From positions 1 to 6,931 of the forward strand of contig JAUIJO010000169.1 in assembly GCA_030431185.1 (NCBI GenBank): a stretch of DNA of 6,931 nt. Reading direction: 5' to 3'. The position numbers were made by a program, and so were the translations under genes. A model generated the notes under the pieces. That model saw only the letters and a program-made list of their open reading frames with translations. It did not search any database and was not told the origin of the DNA. Position 1 is the stretch's first letter. Each line of letters opens with the position of its first letter. This DNA comes from Gammaproteobacteria bacterium (GTDB lineage: Bacteria; Pseudomonadota; Gammaproteobacteria; Xanthomonadales; Xanthomonadaceae). Below, in pieces: positions 1 to 6,023 of the stretch.

Positions 1-563
1 CGCTCGCACCAGGCTTGGATGGCGGGATACGGCGACAGCGCGATGCCGCCTTCGCCCGCCACGTGGGTATAGGCATGCAGGGCGATGTCGGCGATGCCGT
101 AGGCGGGACCGGTGAACCAGTCCTGCGCGCCCAGGTGGCGTTCCATCACCGCCAGCGCCTCGTGGGCGCGGCGACGCAGTCCGGGCAGCTCGGCGCGTCG
201 CGGCGAGTCCAGGTCGGTCCAGCCGCAGATGAAGCGGGCCACGGCGACACAGGGCTCGTGGCTGTACTGCTCGAAGAACATCCAGCTCAGCGCCTGCGCG
301 CGCTGCCACGGGTCGTCGGGCAGGAACGCGCTGCCCTCGGCCAGCCAGTGCAGGATCGCGTTGGACTCGACCAGGACGCGGCCGTCCTCGAGCTCGAGCA
401 TCGGCACCTTGCCGTTGGGGTTCTTCGCCAGGTAGGCGGGCGTGCGGGTCTGGCCGTTCGCGCTGTCGGTCTCGATCCAGTGATACGGGCGGTCCAGCTG
501 CGCGAGCAGCAGGCGCAGCTTGTGGCAGTTGCCGGAGGGCGAGAATCCGTGGACGGTGATCAC
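1..563 (-). CDS. Glutathione S-transferase family protein (C-terminus cut by window edge)
   Basis: Soluble GST-fold enzyme that presumably conjugates or reduces substrates with glutathione in the cytoplasm; the substrate cannot be told. The translation begins MITVHGFSPSGNCHKLRLLL. A thioredoxin-like domain spans about residues 1-78: the active-site region SPSGNC is at 8-13, the cis-proline of KVP is at 54, and the ESNAI glutathione-binding motif is at 66-70. A helical C-terminal domain follows, with the conserved N-capping box around FTGPAYGIADIAL (150-162). 187 residues are present; the family usually has about 200-210, so some 15-25 residues lie beyond base 1. The start is GTG at 563-561, with GAAGG 7 nt upstream (571-575). 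It overlaps the stop of the acetyltransferase by 4 bp (GTGA), suggesting translational coupling in one mRNA with that gene and gcdH. The family is clear. The subclass is not; the Ser/Cys pair at the active site leaves open whether it uses Ser or Cys chemistry. Confidence 0.9.
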   Translation of the reverse strand, partial: MITVHGFSPSGNCHKLRLLLAQLDRPYHWIETDSANGQTRTPAYLAKNPNGKVPMLELEDGRVLVESNAILHWLAEGSAFLPDDPWQRAQALSWMFFEQYSHEPCVAVARFICGWTDLDSPRRAELPGLRRRAHEALAVMERHLGAQDWFTGPAYGIADIALHAYTHVAGEGGIALSPYPAIQAWCE

Positions 564-1120
564 GGCGCGGCCTTCGCGCGACGCGCGCGCCAGGCCTCGC
601 GGGTCTGCCCCCAGAGGTCGGCCTCGTGCGCGTCCAGTGGCGGCGGCAGCGCGGCCTTGCCCAGGCGGGTCGATCCCAGCCGGACGGCGACCTGCTGCGA
701 GGCGCTGTTCGCCGGGGCGATGCAGTGGATCACCTCGGTCCAGCCCAACGTGTCGAAGGCCCAGTCGATGGCGGCCTCGCAGGCTTCGGTCGCGTAGCCG
801 CGTCCGCGGGCGTCGGGGTGGAAGGCGTAGCCAACCTCGGTGCCGGGCCAGCCGTCGGGCTGCCACGGCCCGGCCTGGCCCACCCAGCGCCCGCTGGCCT
901 TCTCGACCACCGAGAACATGCCGAAGCCCTGCAGCATCCACGCCCCGGGCATCTGCAGGAAGCGCCGCCACGCGTCGCCGCGCACCAGCGGCCCCCCGAT
1001 GTGGCGGGCGCTTTCGTCCCCGAACATCTCGGCATAGCGCTCGAAATCCCCCACCTGCGGCAAGCGCAGGACCAGGCGCGCGGTCTCGATGACCGGTGCG
1101 CCGTCGATGTGCAATGCCAC
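560..1120 (-). CDS. GNAT family N-acetyltransferase (RimJ/RimL-like, Acetyltransf_3 type)
   Basis: Predicted acetyl-CoA-dependent N-acetyltransferase of 186 residues, the usual size for RimJ/RimL-like GNATs. It opens with the typical PVIETARLVLRLP strand. It has VGQAGP in beta-4, then motif A EVGYAFHPDARGRGYATEAC, whose pyrophosphate-binding loop RGRGYA lies at about residues 105-110. The Asn of IAPANSAS (about 138) and the following V-A-x-x-L-G-S helix are also typical of the family. The substrate could be a protein N-terminus or a small amine; nothing in the sequence decides. I chose GTG at 1120-1118 because GGGAGG lies 7 nt upstream (1133-1128). An in-frame ATG at 1135 would add five residues but lies over that ribosome site and lacks one of its own. 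It starts 43 bp after the gcdH stop and overlaps the next gene by 4 bp, so it is probably the middle gene of a three-gene operon. Confidence 0.9.
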   Translation of the reverse strand: MALHIDGAPVIETARLVLRLPQVGDFERYAEMFGDESARHIGGPLVRGDAWRRFLQMPGAWMLQGFGMFSVVEKASGRWVGQAGPWQPDGWPGTEVGYAFHPDARGRGYATEACEAAIDWAFDTLGWTEVIHCIAPANSASQQVAVRLGSTRLGKAALPPPLDAHEADLWGQTREAWRARRAKAAP

Positions 1121-1127
1121 GTTCAAT

Positions 1128-1133
1128 CCTCCC
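1128..1133 (-). promoter_or_regulatory. Ribosome binding site deciding the GNAT start
   Basis: GGGAGG on the minus strand sits 7 nt before GTG 1120-1118, which is ideal spacing. The upstream in-frame ATG (1135-1133) overlaps this site and has only a short GGG abutting it. This favours the GTG start for the acetyltransferase. Confidence 0.65.
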
Positions 1134-1163
1134 ATCCCAAACGTGCAGGCCCCGGGGGCAGGC

Positions 1164-2327
1164 TCAGAACGCGCTGATGCCGGTGAGTTCGCGGCCGATC
1201 ACCAGCTGGTGCACCGTCTCCGTGCCTTCGTAGGTGATCACCGACTCCAGGTTCAGGGCGTGGCGGATCGCGGCGTGCTCGGTGGTGATGCCGGCGCCGC
1301 CGAGCAGGTCGCGGCATTCGCGCGCGATGTCGATGGCCATGCGGCAGTTGTTCCACTTCGCCAGCGATACCTGCGCGGGCTGCATCGTGCCGGCGTCCTT
1401 GAGGCGCCCCAGTTGCAGCACCAGCATCTGCGCCAGGGTGATCCGGCGCGCCATCTCGGCGAGCTTGATCTGCGCGCTCTGCGTGGCCGCCACCGGGCGA
1501 TCGAAGAGGATGCGCTCCTTGGAGTAGTTCAGTGCCTCGTCCAGGCAGGCGATGGCCGCGCCGATCGGGCCCCAGGTGATGCCGTAGCGCGCCTGCGTCA
1601 GGCAGCCCAATGGGCCCTTCAGGCCCTTCACGTTGGGCAGGCGGTTGGCGTCGGGCACGCGCACGTTGTCGAAGAACAGGGAACTGGTCACCGACGCGCG
1701 CAGGCTCATCTTGTGCTTGATCTCCTGCGCCGCGAAACCATCCATGCCCTTCTCGACGACGAAGCCCTGGATCCCTTCGTCCGTCTGCGCCCACACGATG
1801 GCGATGTCGGCCAGGTTGCCATTGGTGATCCACATCTTGGAACCGTTGAGGATCCAGTCGTCGCCGTCGCGCCGGGCGCTGGTCTTCATGTTGGCGGGGT
1901 CGGAGCCGCCATGCGGCTCGGTCAGGCCGAAGCAGCCGATGACCTTGCCCGCGGCCATGTCGGGCAGCCAGCGCTTGCGCTGCTCCTCCGAGCCATAGGC
2001 GTAGATGGGGTACATGCACAGCGAGGACTGCACCGATACGAAGCTGCGGATGCCCGAGTCGCCGCGTTCGAGTTCCTGGCAGATCAGGCCGTAGCTGACC
2101 GCGTTGAGTCCGGCGCACCCGTATTCCTCCGGCAACGAGGAACCCAGCAGGCCGAGTTCGGCGATCTCCGCGACGAGCTCCCGGGGAAAACGCGCCTGGT
2201 CGAAGGCATCGCCGATGATCGGCAGCACCCGCTCGTCGGTGAACCGCGCCACCGTGTCCTGTACCGCACGCTCCTCCTCGGTCAGCAGGGATCGGACGTC
2301 GAACAGGTCGTAGGGCTGCAGGGCCAT
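1164..2327 (-). CDS. gcdH: Glutaryl-CoA dehydrogenase (FAD-dependent acyl-CoA dehydrogenase)
   Basis: Oxidises and decarboxylates glutaryl-CoA to crotonyl-CoA, passing electrons to electron-transfer flavoprotein. It acts in the cytoplasm, in breakdown of lysine, tryptophan and other glutarate-yielding compounds. The 387 residues match the normal length. The sequence follows human GCDH closely from memory: YGCAGLNAVSYGL (69-81), the Arg of SGIRSFVSVQSSL at 94 (the substrate-carboxylate arginine), the FAD/substrate segment CFGLTEPHGGSDP (132-144), WITNG (166-170), and LGRLKD, NNCRMAIDIAR, LLGGAGI and RHALNLE in order. TYEGT carries the catalytic base Glu367. The start is ATG 2327-2325 (MALQPYDLFD), with only a weak GAG 6 nt upstream; in-frame ATGs further upstream would add non-conserved residues that run into the neighbouring terminator. 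It is the first gene of the minus-strand unit with the GNAT and GST genes. No regulator gene is next to it. Confidence 0.96.
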   Translation of the reverse strand: MALQPYDLFDVRSLLTEEERAVQDTVARFTDERVLPIIGDAFDQARFPRELVAEIAELGLLGSSLPEEYGCAGLNAVSYGLICQELERGDSGIRSFVSVQSSLCMYPIYAYGSEEQRKRWLPDMAAGKVIGCFGLTEPHGGSDPANMKTSARRDGDDWILNGSKMWITNGNLADIAIVWAQTDEGIQGFVVEKGMDGFAAQEIKHKMSLRASVTSSLFFDNVRVPDANRLPNVKGLKGPLGCLTQARYGITWGPIGAAIACLDEALNYSKERILFDRPVAATQSAQIKLAEMARRITLAQMLVLQLGRLKDAGTMQPAQVSLAKWNNCRMAIDIARECRDLLGGAGITTEHAAIRHALNLESVITYEGTETVHQLVIGRELTGISAF

Positions 2328-2355
2328 GGTGCGCTCGCGAAGGAAGGGAACCCGC

Positions 2356-2361
2356 ATTGTA
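2356..2361 (-). promoter_or_regulatory. Candidate -10 element of the gcdH promoter
   Basis: TACAAT (5 of 6 matches to TATAAT) lies on the minus strand, 28 bp before the gcdH ATG, which would give a leader of roughly 20 nt. The -35 side is poor: GTGCCG with 18-bp spacing is the best fit. It is the only AT-rich hexamer in this GC-rich gap, but it remains a candidate on motif grounds alone. Confidence 0.35.
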
Positions 2362-2475
2362 TCGATGCCCGATGCCGGGCGGCACCCCACCTCGAGGCCG
2401 CTGGCAACCGGTGATACGGCAAGGTACGGAGCGCCGCCGGCCGGGACCGGGCCATGTCGATTCCGGCGTCCGCCC

Positions 2476-2505
2476 AAAAGAAAAGGGGCCGGACTGGCCG
2501 GCCCC
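2476..2505 (-). terminator. Intrinsic terminator of the minus-strand glycine-zipper gene
   Basis: The perfect 8-bp stem GGGGCCGG/CCGGCCCC (2485-2492 and 2498-2505) encloses a 5-nt loop. On the minus strand it is followed by TTTTCTTTT (2484-2476), starting 24 nt past the stop codon at 2530. A GC stem plus U-tract in this orientation is a classical Rho-independent terminator. It also insulates the downstream gcdH promoter region. Confidence 0.85.
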
Positions 2506-2529
2506 TCCACTCGCGGCGATGGCGACGGA

Positions 2530-3330
2530 TCAGCCGCGCGCGACCGGATCGGTGGCGTCGGCGGTCTGGGTCACGACCTTGCCGTCGATGACGGGGAGGC
2601 GGTCGCCGGGACGCTCGTCCATGCGCACCTTGCCGTCCTGGCCGTCGTAGCGGTAGGTCACGTCATAGGCGACCACGGTGTCCTCGTCGCCAAGCAGGAT
2701 GCGCTCGCCGGGCTTGCTGTCCAGGCGCTTGGTCCCGGTCGAGCCGTCCGGCGCCTTGTAAGTCACGTCATAGCCGACGACGCGACTGGTGTTGGACGTG
2801 TCGGTGACGGTGCGGCACTGGCGATCCGTGCGCTCCACGACCTTGCCGCCGACGTGGTTGCGGTCGACGCGGTTGCCGATGTAGCCGCCCGCCGCGGCAC
2901 CCGCCGCGGTCGCGACCTTGCGCCCGTTGCCACCGCCGACCTGGTTGCCGATCACGCCACCGATGATCGCGCCGGCGACGGTACCGCCGACATTGCCATC
3001 ACGTTCGGGCAGGCGCTCCTGCACCACCACGTCTTCGCACACCTGTCGCGGGGTCGAGGTCGAGCTCGTCTCGCGCACGGGGTCCGTGCCCAGCACCGCG
3101 GCGTACAGCGGCTGCTTCTCGGTGATGGGCTGGACATCGACCACCTCGGCATACTCGACGCCGCCGATGGTGTTGTCCTCGCGGTCGCCGAACAGGCCGG
3201 TATCGGCCCCGTCCGCGTCGAGTGAGACCTCGTCCACCCGGTCATCGCCGGAGAAGCTGTTGTACGCCGCGACGGCGATGCCGCCTACCAGCAGGGATGC
3301 CAGTGCAACTGCCAACATGCTCTTGTTCAT
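2530..3330 (-). CDS. Membrane-anchored glycine-zipper 2TM domain protein
   Basis: A 266-residue envelope protein of the Rick_17kDa/glycine-zipper type; its molecular function is not known. A hydrophobic N-terminal segment (about 4-23, LAVALASLLVGGIAVAAY) is an uncleaved anchor or signal sequence; there is no lipobox cysteine. An acidic linker (28-60) follows. The glycine zipper runs from about 113 to 153 (GGTVAGAIIGGVIGNQVGGG, then AGAAAGGYIGNRV). Cys98 and Cys172 flank it and could form a disulphide if the domain is periplasmic. The C-terminal part holds two similar units with YDVTY at 187-191 and 222-226. The start is ATG 3330-3328, with GGAGG 6 nt upstream (3341-3337); the reading frame stays open far upstream, but that extension is antisense to the TatD gene and has no signal sequence at its front. 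It is transcribed divergently from the small DUF6116-like gene and ends in a strong terminator. Known relatives are stress-related or structural outer-membrane proteins; a role here is inference. Confidence 0.85.
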   Translation of the reverse strand: MNKSMLAVALASLLVGGIAVAAYNSFSGDDRVDEVSLDADGADTGLFGDREDNTIGGVEYAEVVDVQPITEKQPLYAAVLGTDPVRETSSTSTPRQVCEDVVVQERLPERDGNVGGTVAGAIIGGVIGNQVGGGNGRKVATAAGAAAGGYIGNRVDRNHVGGKVVERTDRQCRTVTDTSNTSRVVGYDVTYKAPDGSTGTKRLDSKPGERILLGDEDTVVAYDVTYRYDGQDGKVRMDERPGDRLPVIDGKVVTQTADATDPVARG

Positions 3331-3348
3331 CAGGGGCCTCCATAGGAA

Positions 3349-3363
3349 CGGGAATGATTCCCG
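3349..3363. promoter_or_regulatory. Perfect 15-bp palindrome in the leader of the glycine-zipper gene
   Basis: CGGGAATGATTCCCG is a perfect inverted repeat around the central G at 3356. It ends 8 bp upstream of the GGAGG ribosome site of the minus-strand gene. It could be an operator for a dimeric regulator or, in RNA, a 6-bp hairpin with a TCA/TGA loop. No regulator is identified. Confidence 0.4.
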
Positions 3364-3504
3364 CACTTCGTCTTGACCCGATTCGAGCACTTCCAAGCTG
3401 AACGCGCCCCTATTTTTTTTCATCATCGGCGCCGAATGTGAACGAACGCCAAAATCCAGCCCCGGAACCATGTGATAGCGTCCACAGAATCCGAATCCAC
3501 CGGC
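3364..3504. other. Divergent intergenic region between the glycine-zipper and DUF6116-like genes
   Basis: This gap must hold promoters for both divergent units. It contains a run of eight T (3413-3420), which on the minus strand is an A-tract upstream of the glycine-zipper leader and could act as an UP element. TTGACC at 3373-3378 resembles a plus-strand -35, but no -10 is found at the right spacing. I cannot place either promoter firmly. Confidence 0.3.
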
Positions 3505-3723
3505 ATGGCCATGGCGACCCCCCTGCTCTCCCCGCTGCTCCGTTTCGTCGAAAAGCTGAGCTACCCCAAACTGTTCCTGGTGACGGGCGCCGTCTTCGTG
3601 GTGGACCTGTTCGTCCCCGACATGGTCCCCTTCGCGGACGAACTGCTGCTGGGCCTGGCCACCCTGCTGCTGTCGCGCAAGCGGAAGGACAAGGGCGCCA
3701 CGATCGACTCCACGCGAAGCTGA
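3505..3723 (+). CDS. Small single-helix membrane protein, DUF6116-like
   Basis: A 72-residue protein beginning MAMATPLLSPLLRFVEKLSY. One hydrophobic stretch covers about 23-35 (LFLVTGAVFVVDLF), then VPDMVPFADELLLGLATLLL, which could be a second helix or a re-entrant hairpin, then a basic tail RKRKDKG. The pattern LFVPDxVPFADE is what I remember from the DUF6116 family of xanthomonads; no function is known. The start is uncertain: ATG 3505 and ATG 3511 are both possible and neither has a good ribosome site, while GTG 3472 has a GGA 8 nt upstream but adds a polar leader (IASTESESTG) unlike relatives. It lies 16 bp before the TatD-family gene on the same strand, so the two are probably co-transcribed. 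Confidence 0.75.
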   Translation: MAMATPLLSPLLRFVEKLSYPKLFLVTGAVFVVDLFVPDMVPFADELLLGLATLLLSRKRKDKGATIDSTRS

Positions 3724-3739
3724 GCGCGGGTCCGGGGCC

Positions 3740-4540
3740 GTGCTGGTCGACAGCCATTGCCACCTCGATGCGTCGCGCTTCGACGGTGATCGCGATGCGG
3801 TGATCGCCCGCGCACGCGCCGCGGGCGTGCTGCGGCAGGTGGTGCCGGCGGTGACCGCGGCGTCCTGGCCCGGCCTGCGCGACACCTGCCGGCTTTCGCC
3901 CGGCCTGTATCCCGCCTTCGGGCTCCATCCGATGTTCATGGACGCGCACGATCCCGGCGACCTGGACCGGCTGGCCGAATGGCTGGAGGCCGAGGATCCG
4001 GTCGCGATCGGCGAGTGCGGGCTGGACTTCCATGTCGACGGGTTCGATGCCCGTGCCCAGGGTCGCTATTTCGAGCAACAGCTGCGCCTGGCGCGCGACC
4101 TCGGGCTGCCGGTGATCGTGCACGCCCGCAAGGCGGTGGATGAGGTGATGGCCGCGATCCGCCGCTTCTCGCCGCTGCGCGGCGTCGTCCACAGCTTCTC
4201 CGGCAGCGTCGACCAGGCCCGGCGCCTGTTCGACCTCGGTTTCCTGGTCGGCCTCGGCGGGCCGGTCACCCACGAACGTGCCAAGCGCCTGCATCGCGTC
4301 GCCCGCGAGATCGAACTCGACAGCCTGCTGGTCGAGACCGATGCCCCGGACCAGCCCGATGCCGGCATCAAGGGCCAGCGCAACGAGCCCGCGCGCCTGC
4401 CCCGCATCATCGACGCGCTGGCGGAGCTGCGGGGCATGGCGCCCGAAGCGCTGGGCCGCGCCACGGCACGCAACGCCGAGCGGCTGTTCGACCTGCCGCC
4501 CCTCGAGCCCTCCGGGTCCCCGTCAAGCCGGCGGGCGTGA
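3740..4540 (+). CDS. TatD family metal-dependent hydrolase (YjjV-like)
   Basis: A 266-residue amidohydrolase-superfamily enzyme with a TIM-barrel fold. Relatives are 3'-5' DNA/RNA exonucleases or deoxyribonucleases, some linked to DNA repair and D-Tyr-tRNA processing; the true substrate here is unknown. All expected metal ligands are present: H6 and H8 (DSHCHLD), E92 (AIGECGLDF), H128 (LPVIVHAR), H151 (VVHSFSG) and D201 (VETDAPD). GLHP (61-64) and GLGGPVTHERAKR are also conserved. Its detailed sequence fits E. coli YjjV better than TatD (HGFSGS-like loop, GQxNEP near 212-217). The start is GTG at 3740, with GGGG just upstream; it is the only start giving the canonical N-terminus MLVDSHCHLD. 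It follows the DUF6116-like gene by 16 bp. Its last 18 bp overlap the 3' end of tcdA on the other strand. Confidence 0.95.
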   Translation: MLVDSHCHLDASRFDGDRDAVIARARAAGVLRQVVPAVTAASWPGLRDTCRLSPGLYPAFGLHPMFMDAHDPGDLDRLAEWLEAEDPVAIGECGLDFHVDGFDARAQGRYFEQQLRLARDLGLPVIVHARKAVDEVMAAIRRFSPLRGVVHSFSGSVDQARRLFDLGFLVGLGGPVTHERAKRLHRVAREIELDSLLVETDAPDQPDAGIKGQRNEPARLPRIIDALAELRGMAPEALGRATARNAERLFDLPPLEPSGSPSSRRA

Positions 4541-5383
4541 CTTCAGCAGCAGCTCGATCGCCTTCCCCACCGCGGCAAACGCGAATGCACCGGTCACGTG
4601 GGTGGCCGCGCCGAGCCCGCCGCCGCAATCGAGCTTGAAGCCGGCTTCGCCCTCCACCCTGGGGCGGATGCCGCACACGCTGCCGTCCGGCTGGGGGTAC
4701 TGCACGTTCTCGAGCGAATACACAGCGGCCACGCCGAAGTACCTCGACGGACTCCGCGGGAAATTGAACTCCGCGCGCAACTTCTTGCGGACCAGGGCCA
4801 GCATGGCGTCGTGCTCGGTGCGCGAGAGGTCGCGCACGCGCACCAGGGTGGTGTCGGTGCGCCCGCCCGCCGAACCGACCACCACCAGCGGCAACTTGCG
4901 CCGACGGCACCAGGCGATCAGCTCGACCTTGCTGCGGAAGCTGTCGCAGGCGTCCACCACCAGGTCGAAACCGGGCTCGAGCAGGTCGGCGACATTGCCT
5001 GCGGTCAGGAAACTGGGCACCGCGTGGACCGACATGGCCGGGTTGATGGCCAGGCAACGCTCCGCCATCGCGTCCACCTTGTTGCGTCCGTACTGGCCCG
5101 CCAGGGCCGGCAGTTGTCGATTGGTGTTGGACACGCACACGTCGTCCGCGTCGACCAGGGTGAGGTGGCCGATGCCGGTGCGGGCCAGGGCTTCCACGAC
5201 CCAGGACCCCACGCCGCCCATGCCGATCACCGCCACCCGGCATCCCGAGAAGCGCGCCACCGCTCCCTGGCCGTAGAGCCGGTCGATGCCGGCGAAACGC
5301 TCCAGCCAGCCGGGGTCCAGGGTGGAAGTCGCGCCGTCGCCGGCAGGTGGCAGGGGGTCGTGCGGGACATTCATGGCCGCCAT
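4523..5383 (-). CDS. tcdA: tRNA threonylcarbamoyladenosine dehydratase (E1-like ThiF/MoeB fold)
   Basis: ATP-dependent dehydratase converting t6A at position 37 of ANN-decoding tRNAs to cyclic t6A, in the cytoplasm (formerly CsdL/YgdL). The 286 residues match E. coli TcdA (268) throughout, with about 18 extra residues at the N-terminus. Visible parts are WLERFAGIDRLYGQ (26-39), the nucleotide-binding glycine loop GMGGVGSW (54-61), VDADDVCVSNTNRQ (77-90) with the ATP-contacting Asp, Asn and Arg, the Lys of GRNKVDAMAER (102), VVDACDS (142-148), VVGSAGG (168-174), YPQPDGSVC (229-237) and DCGGGLGAATHVTG (252-265). Two in-frame ATGs (5383 and 5374) compete; both are preceded only by weak purine tracts, so the first three residues are uncertain. 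It is divergent from the cytochrome-like gene (70-bp gap) and convergent and overlapping with the TatD-family gene. Confidence 0.96.
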   Translation of the reverse strand: MAAMNVPHDPLPPAGDGATSTLDPGWLERFAGIDRLYGQGAVARFSGCRVAVIGMGGVGSWVVEALARTGIGHLTLVDADDVCVSNTNRQLPALAGQYGRNKVDAMAERCLAINPAMSVHAVPSFLTAGNVADLLEPGFDLVVDACDSFRSKVELIAWCRRRKLPLVVVGSAGGRTDTTLVRVRDLSRTEHDAMLALVRKKLRAEFNFPRSPSRYFGVAAVYSLENVQYPQPDGSVCGIRPRVEGEAGFKLDCGGGLGAATHVTGAFAFAAVGKAIELLLKSRPPA

Positions 5384-5453
5384 TCTAGGGCCTGGCCATG
5401 GTCGTTACCCCCCACCGTGATATCTTCCAAGCCACATCTCCGGAGGCCAGGCC

Positions 5454-5906
5454 ATGAACGATCCCCAGCCCAACGATCCAGCGACGAAGAAGCCGACGGG
5501 CAACGCACAGAAGTTCCTCTTCATGCTTCTCCTGGGTCTGGTGCTCGGCGCGATCGCGACGGTCATGGCGGTGCGCGCCCTGGAGGCCCGCAAGGACCAT
5601 TTCCCCGACAGCGTCATGCAGGTCCAGCAGTGGCACTTGGGACAGTTGCGTTCGAACGTGGAGCACAGCCGGTGCAGCGCGACCGACACCCTGCCCCACA
5701 TCAAGACCCTGCGCGAGATGGCCAACGACCTCGAACCGGCGTTCCCCGACCTCCGCGATGACGAGCGTTTCGTGAAGGCCGCCAGCGGGATGCGCGCCTC
5801 GCTCGACAGCGCACTGGGCAGCCCGCCGCTCAACTGCGCGGGCGTCGAGAAGCTGGTCACCGACCTCGGCGGCGCGTGCAAGGCCTGTCATCAGGATTTT
5901 CGCTGA
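5454..5906 (+). CDS. Membrane-anchored cytochrome c'-like (class II) protein
   Basis: A 150-residue protein, probably a periplasm-facing haem protein held by one N-terminal helix; its partner and reaction are unknown. Residues 1-20 are polar with lysines. A transmembrane segment runs from about 21 to 40 (FLFMLLLGLVLGAIATVMAV), with no signal-peptidase site evident after it. A helical domain follows, ending in GGACKACHQDFR. The CKACH motif (142-146), only four residues from the end and followed by xxFR, is the placement typical of cytochrome c'/c-556 four-helix bundles, in which haem is attached near the C-terminus. Cys74 and Cys128 are additional and could pair. The helix-1 Met/Leu distal position is not clear, so the sixth ligand is uncertain. 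The start ATG has GGAGG 7 nt upstream (5442-5446). TATCTT at 5421-5426 is a weak -10 candidate. It is followed 117 bp later by the lipoprotein gene, with a possible terminator and promoter between. Confidence 0.8.
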   Translation: MNDPQPNDPATKKPTGNAQKFLFMLLLGLVLGAIATVMAVRALEARKDHFPDSVMQVQQWHLGQLRSNVEHSRCSATDTLPHIKTLREMANDLEPAFPDLRDDERFVKAASGMRASLDSALGSPPLNCAGVEKLVTDLGGACKACHQDFR

Positions 5907-5912
5907 TCCATC

Positions 5913-5939
5913 ACACCCCTGAACGGTTCGCCGGGGTGT
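5913..5939 (+). terminator. Possible hairpin terminator after the cytochrome c'-like gene
   Basis: ACACCCC (5913-5919) and GGGGTGT (5933-5939) form a 7-bp stem with a 13-nt loop, 7 nt after the stop codon. No proper T-run follows (TTGACGG), so termination would be weak or Rho-aided. Confidence 0.35.
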
Positions 5940-5967
5940 TGACGGCTCATTCATGCGGGTATTCCTA
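5939..5967 (+). promoter_or_regulatory. Candidate promoter of the glycine-zipper lipoprotein gene
   Basis: TTGACG (5939-5944) is a 5 of 6 match to the -35 consensus. The -10 side is weak: TATTCC at 5960-5965 with 15-bp spacing, or TTCCTA at 5962-5967 with 17-bp spacing. CATTCATGC between them may be part of an activator site. A poor -10 with a good -35 would suit a regulated promoter; this is inference from motifs only. Confidence 0.3.
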
Positions 5968-5978
5968 GCGTGGGGCCC

Positions 5979-6000
5979 AGGTGATCGATCGCGATCACTT
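5979..6000 (+). promoter_or_regulatory. Inverted repeat just upstream of the lipoprotein ribosome site
   Basis: GTGATCG (5981-5987) and CGATCAC (5992-5998) are perfect arms around ATCG; one G-U and one A-U pair can extend the stem to 9 bp in RNA. It ends 11 nt before AGGAGAG (6012-6018). It could be a leader hairpin affecting translation or mRNA life, or a DNA operator. Confidence 0.35.
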
Positions 6001-6023
6001 CCACTCGACGCAGGAGAGTCTTC

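Noticed and set aside
1089..2414. Long open frame (441 codons) on the plus strand opposite gcdH
   Set aside because: It is antisense to a gene with full family conservation. Its composition (strings of V, H, Q, A, L, D, G, R) is the usual mirror of a high-GC third-position bias, and no motif or ribosome site supports it.
3413..3420. Run of eight T as a plus-strand terminator
   Set aside because: No stable stem precedes it and there is no plus-strand gene ending nearby; as an A-tract on the minus strand it better fits an upstream promoter element.
3331..3939. N-terminal extension of the minus-strand glycine-zipper frame by about 200 residues
   Set aside because: It crosses the divergent intergenic region and the antisense strands of the DUF6116-like and TatD-family genes. 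The internal ATG at 3330 has an ideal GGAGG and starts a proper hydrophobic anchor.
3410..4294. 294-codon minus-strand frame opposite the TatD-family gene
   Set aside because: A shadow of the hydrolase gene; the low-complexity content and lack of any recognisable domain fit a GC-driven antisense frame.
3390..5432. Shared 9-mer CTTCCAAGC in two divergent promoter regions (3390-3398 and 5424-5432)
   Set aside because: Many 9-mers are expected to recur by chance in about 7 kb, and neither copy sits at a fixed distance from a start codon or a promoter element.
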